From Coriobacteriia bacterium (GTDB lineage: Bacteria > Actinomycetota > Coriobacteriia > Coriobacteriales > QAMH01): DNA of 6,200 nucleotides. The position numbers and the translations under genes were made by a program. The stretch is taken from positions 1 to 6,200 of the forward strand of contig CAAEQF010000032.1 in the NCBI GenBank assembly GCA_900758075.1, in the 5' to 3' direction. Of this stretch, positions 5,928-6,200 are shown one piece after another. The notes beneath the pieces were generated by a model that saw only the letters and a program-made list of their open reading frames with translations, had not been told where the DNA came from and searched no databases. Each line of letters opens with the position of its first letter. The first letter of the stretch is position 1.

Positions 5928-5956
5928 ATACTAGGTGCAAAACAAGAACTTGTCCG
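5928..5956 (-). promoter_or_regulatory. Candidate promoter of groESL
   Basis: The best pair found on the minus strand is CGGACA (5956-5951, 4 of 6) and TAGTAT (5933-5928, 4 of 6) with 17-bp spacing. This predicts a start near 5920 and a leader of about 80 nt. An alternative -10 (TATTTA) overlaps. The position is supported by the dyad over its -35, described separately. Confidence 0.4.
5942..5953. promoter_or_regulatory. ACAAG-NN-CTTGT dyad over the groESL promoter, possible operator
   Basis: This 12-bp dyad (perfect apart from the central pair) overlaps the -35 box and spacer of the candidate groESL promoter, where a repressor would compete with polymerase. It does not match the CIRCE element of HrcA (TTAGCACTC-N9-GAGTGCTAA) or the HAIR element of HspR (CTTGAGT-N7-ACTCAAG). 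Confidence 0.35.
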
Positions 5957-5969
5957 CCCAGAGGAAGCT

Positions 5970-5998
5970 TTGTTAACTTTCCGTAAGAAAGTTATCTT
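5970..5998 (+). promoter_or_regulatory. Candidate divergent plus-strand promoter
   Basis: On the plus strand TTGTTA (5970-5975) and TATCTT (5993-5998), each 4 of 6 to consensus, are spaced by exactly 17 bp; TATACA follows at 5998. The spacer is almost filled by the 21-bp dyad 5974-5994. No plus-strand gene starts before the window edge, so any product would be a leader or RNA running rightward past 6200. Confidence 0.25.
5974..5994. promoter_or_regulatory. 21-bp dyad TAACTTTC-N5-GAAAGTTA upstream of groESL
   Basis: Two perfect 8-bp arms (5974-5981 and 5987-5994) flank a 5-bp centre. The dyad is AT-rich, lies about 17 bp upstream of the candidate groESL -35, and fits between the boxes of a possible divergent promoter. 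Lack of a following T-run on either strand argues against a terminator, so an operator is more likely. Confidence 0.4.
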
Positions 5999-6042
5999 AT
6001 ACATCCACACTTAGATTTTGATGGTGCGCACGGGGGTACCGA

Positions 6043-6200
6043 GCGCATCGATGGCAAGCCGCCGGTGATGGTCGGCGCGCGATGAGCGAGCTGCGCGAGC
6101 CGCTGCGCATCGATGACAAGCCGGTCAGCATCTGACCATATACGTGACAGACCGGACAGCCGCTGACCATTTTTGGCCAATGCCTTGCCGGTCTGTCACG
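6043..6200. repeat. Cluster of short related direct and inverted repeats, cut by window edge
   Basis: An 18-bp unit at 6043-6060 recurs at 6105-6122 with one mismatch. A 28-bp unit at 6112-6139 recurs at 6143-6170 with 21 matches (31-bp step), both ending in CTGACCAT. The first 13 bases of the last unit (6143-6155) reappear inverted at 6188-6200, a perfect 13-bp inverted repeat around 32 bp that may extend beyond the window. Inside are a 6-bp hairpin GGTCAG-CAT-CTGACC (6123-6137) and a bulged 9-bp stem (6080-6088 with 6101-6112). No convincing gene covers this stretch; all six frames are short or lack start signals. It could be a REP-like intergenic repeat, the remains of a mobile element end, or a structured RNA. 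Confidence 0.5.

Noticed and set aside
5911..5930. TTTAGAGC...ACTTAGG read as a decayed CIRCE element
   Set aside because: The two halves are not inverted copies of each other and match too few CIRCE positions.
5842..5940. N-terminal extension of GroES by 33 codons
   Set aside because: The extra residues are not GroES-like and lie between the promoter and a perfect AAAGGAGG ribosome site at the standard start.
6043..6170. CRISPR-like repeat array
   Set aside because: Units are too diverged, too few and irregularly spaced, with no unique spacers of constant length and no cas genes.
5992..6180. 62-codon minus-strand frame in the gene-poor right edge
   Set aside because: It starts at TTG with no ribosome site, has a stop just upstream at 6198-6196, and its repeated short motifs only mirror the DNA repeats. 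No family is recognised, though a decayed gene cannot be excluded.

Overview
The window is a high-GC stretch of bacterial chromosome carrying mostly housekeeping genes. Every gene I can support is on the minus strand. The best guess for the source is an anaerobic gut-type actinobacterium of the class Coriobacteriia (Collinsella/Olsenella-like). This is inferred from the GC-rich third codon positions, a groES-groEL pair whose GroEL has a Gly/Met tail rather than the His-rich tail of many groES-linked actinobacterial GroEL1 proteins, and the style of the ABC, GalE and hotdog proteins. It is not proven by any marker in the window.

Layout, read along the minus strand from the right edge. Bases 5842-6200 have no convincing gene. 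They hold the groESL promoter and leader, a 21-bp dyad, and beyond it a palindrome-rich patch of short related direct and inverted repeats that runs off the window edge. groES (5554-5841) and groEL (3873-5507) follow as an operon closed by a strong UUCG-loop terminator (about 3836-3861). Next is a single tRNA-Asp(GTC) gene with encoded CCA (3682-3758), with its own good promoter and a 32-bp perfect palindrome as its likely terminator. A PaaI-type hotdog thioesterase (3088-3528) and UDP-glucose 4-epimerase galE (2022-3038) come next, 49 bp apart, and a hairpin follows galE. At the left are two ABC exporter half-transporters whose stop and start codons abut (177-1919, and 1-176 cut by the window edge).

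How the genes work together. GroES and GroEL form the ATP-driven folding chamber. GalE interconverts UDP-glucose and UDP-galactose, and a cysteine at the E. coli Tyr299 position suggests it may also act on the N-acetylated sugars. The two ABC subunits look like a heterodimeric exporter: the complete subunit has the non-canonical catalytic residues (Asp in place of the Walker B Glu, Gln in place of the switch His) typical of the degenerate partner. The thioesterase substrate cannot be told from sequence.

I did not find a new defence, mobile or biosynthetic system. The items most worth a second look are the GalE specificity residue, the apparently leaderless ABC gene, the groESL control region with no recognisable CIRCE or HAIR operator but other dyads, and the repeat cluster at the right edge.
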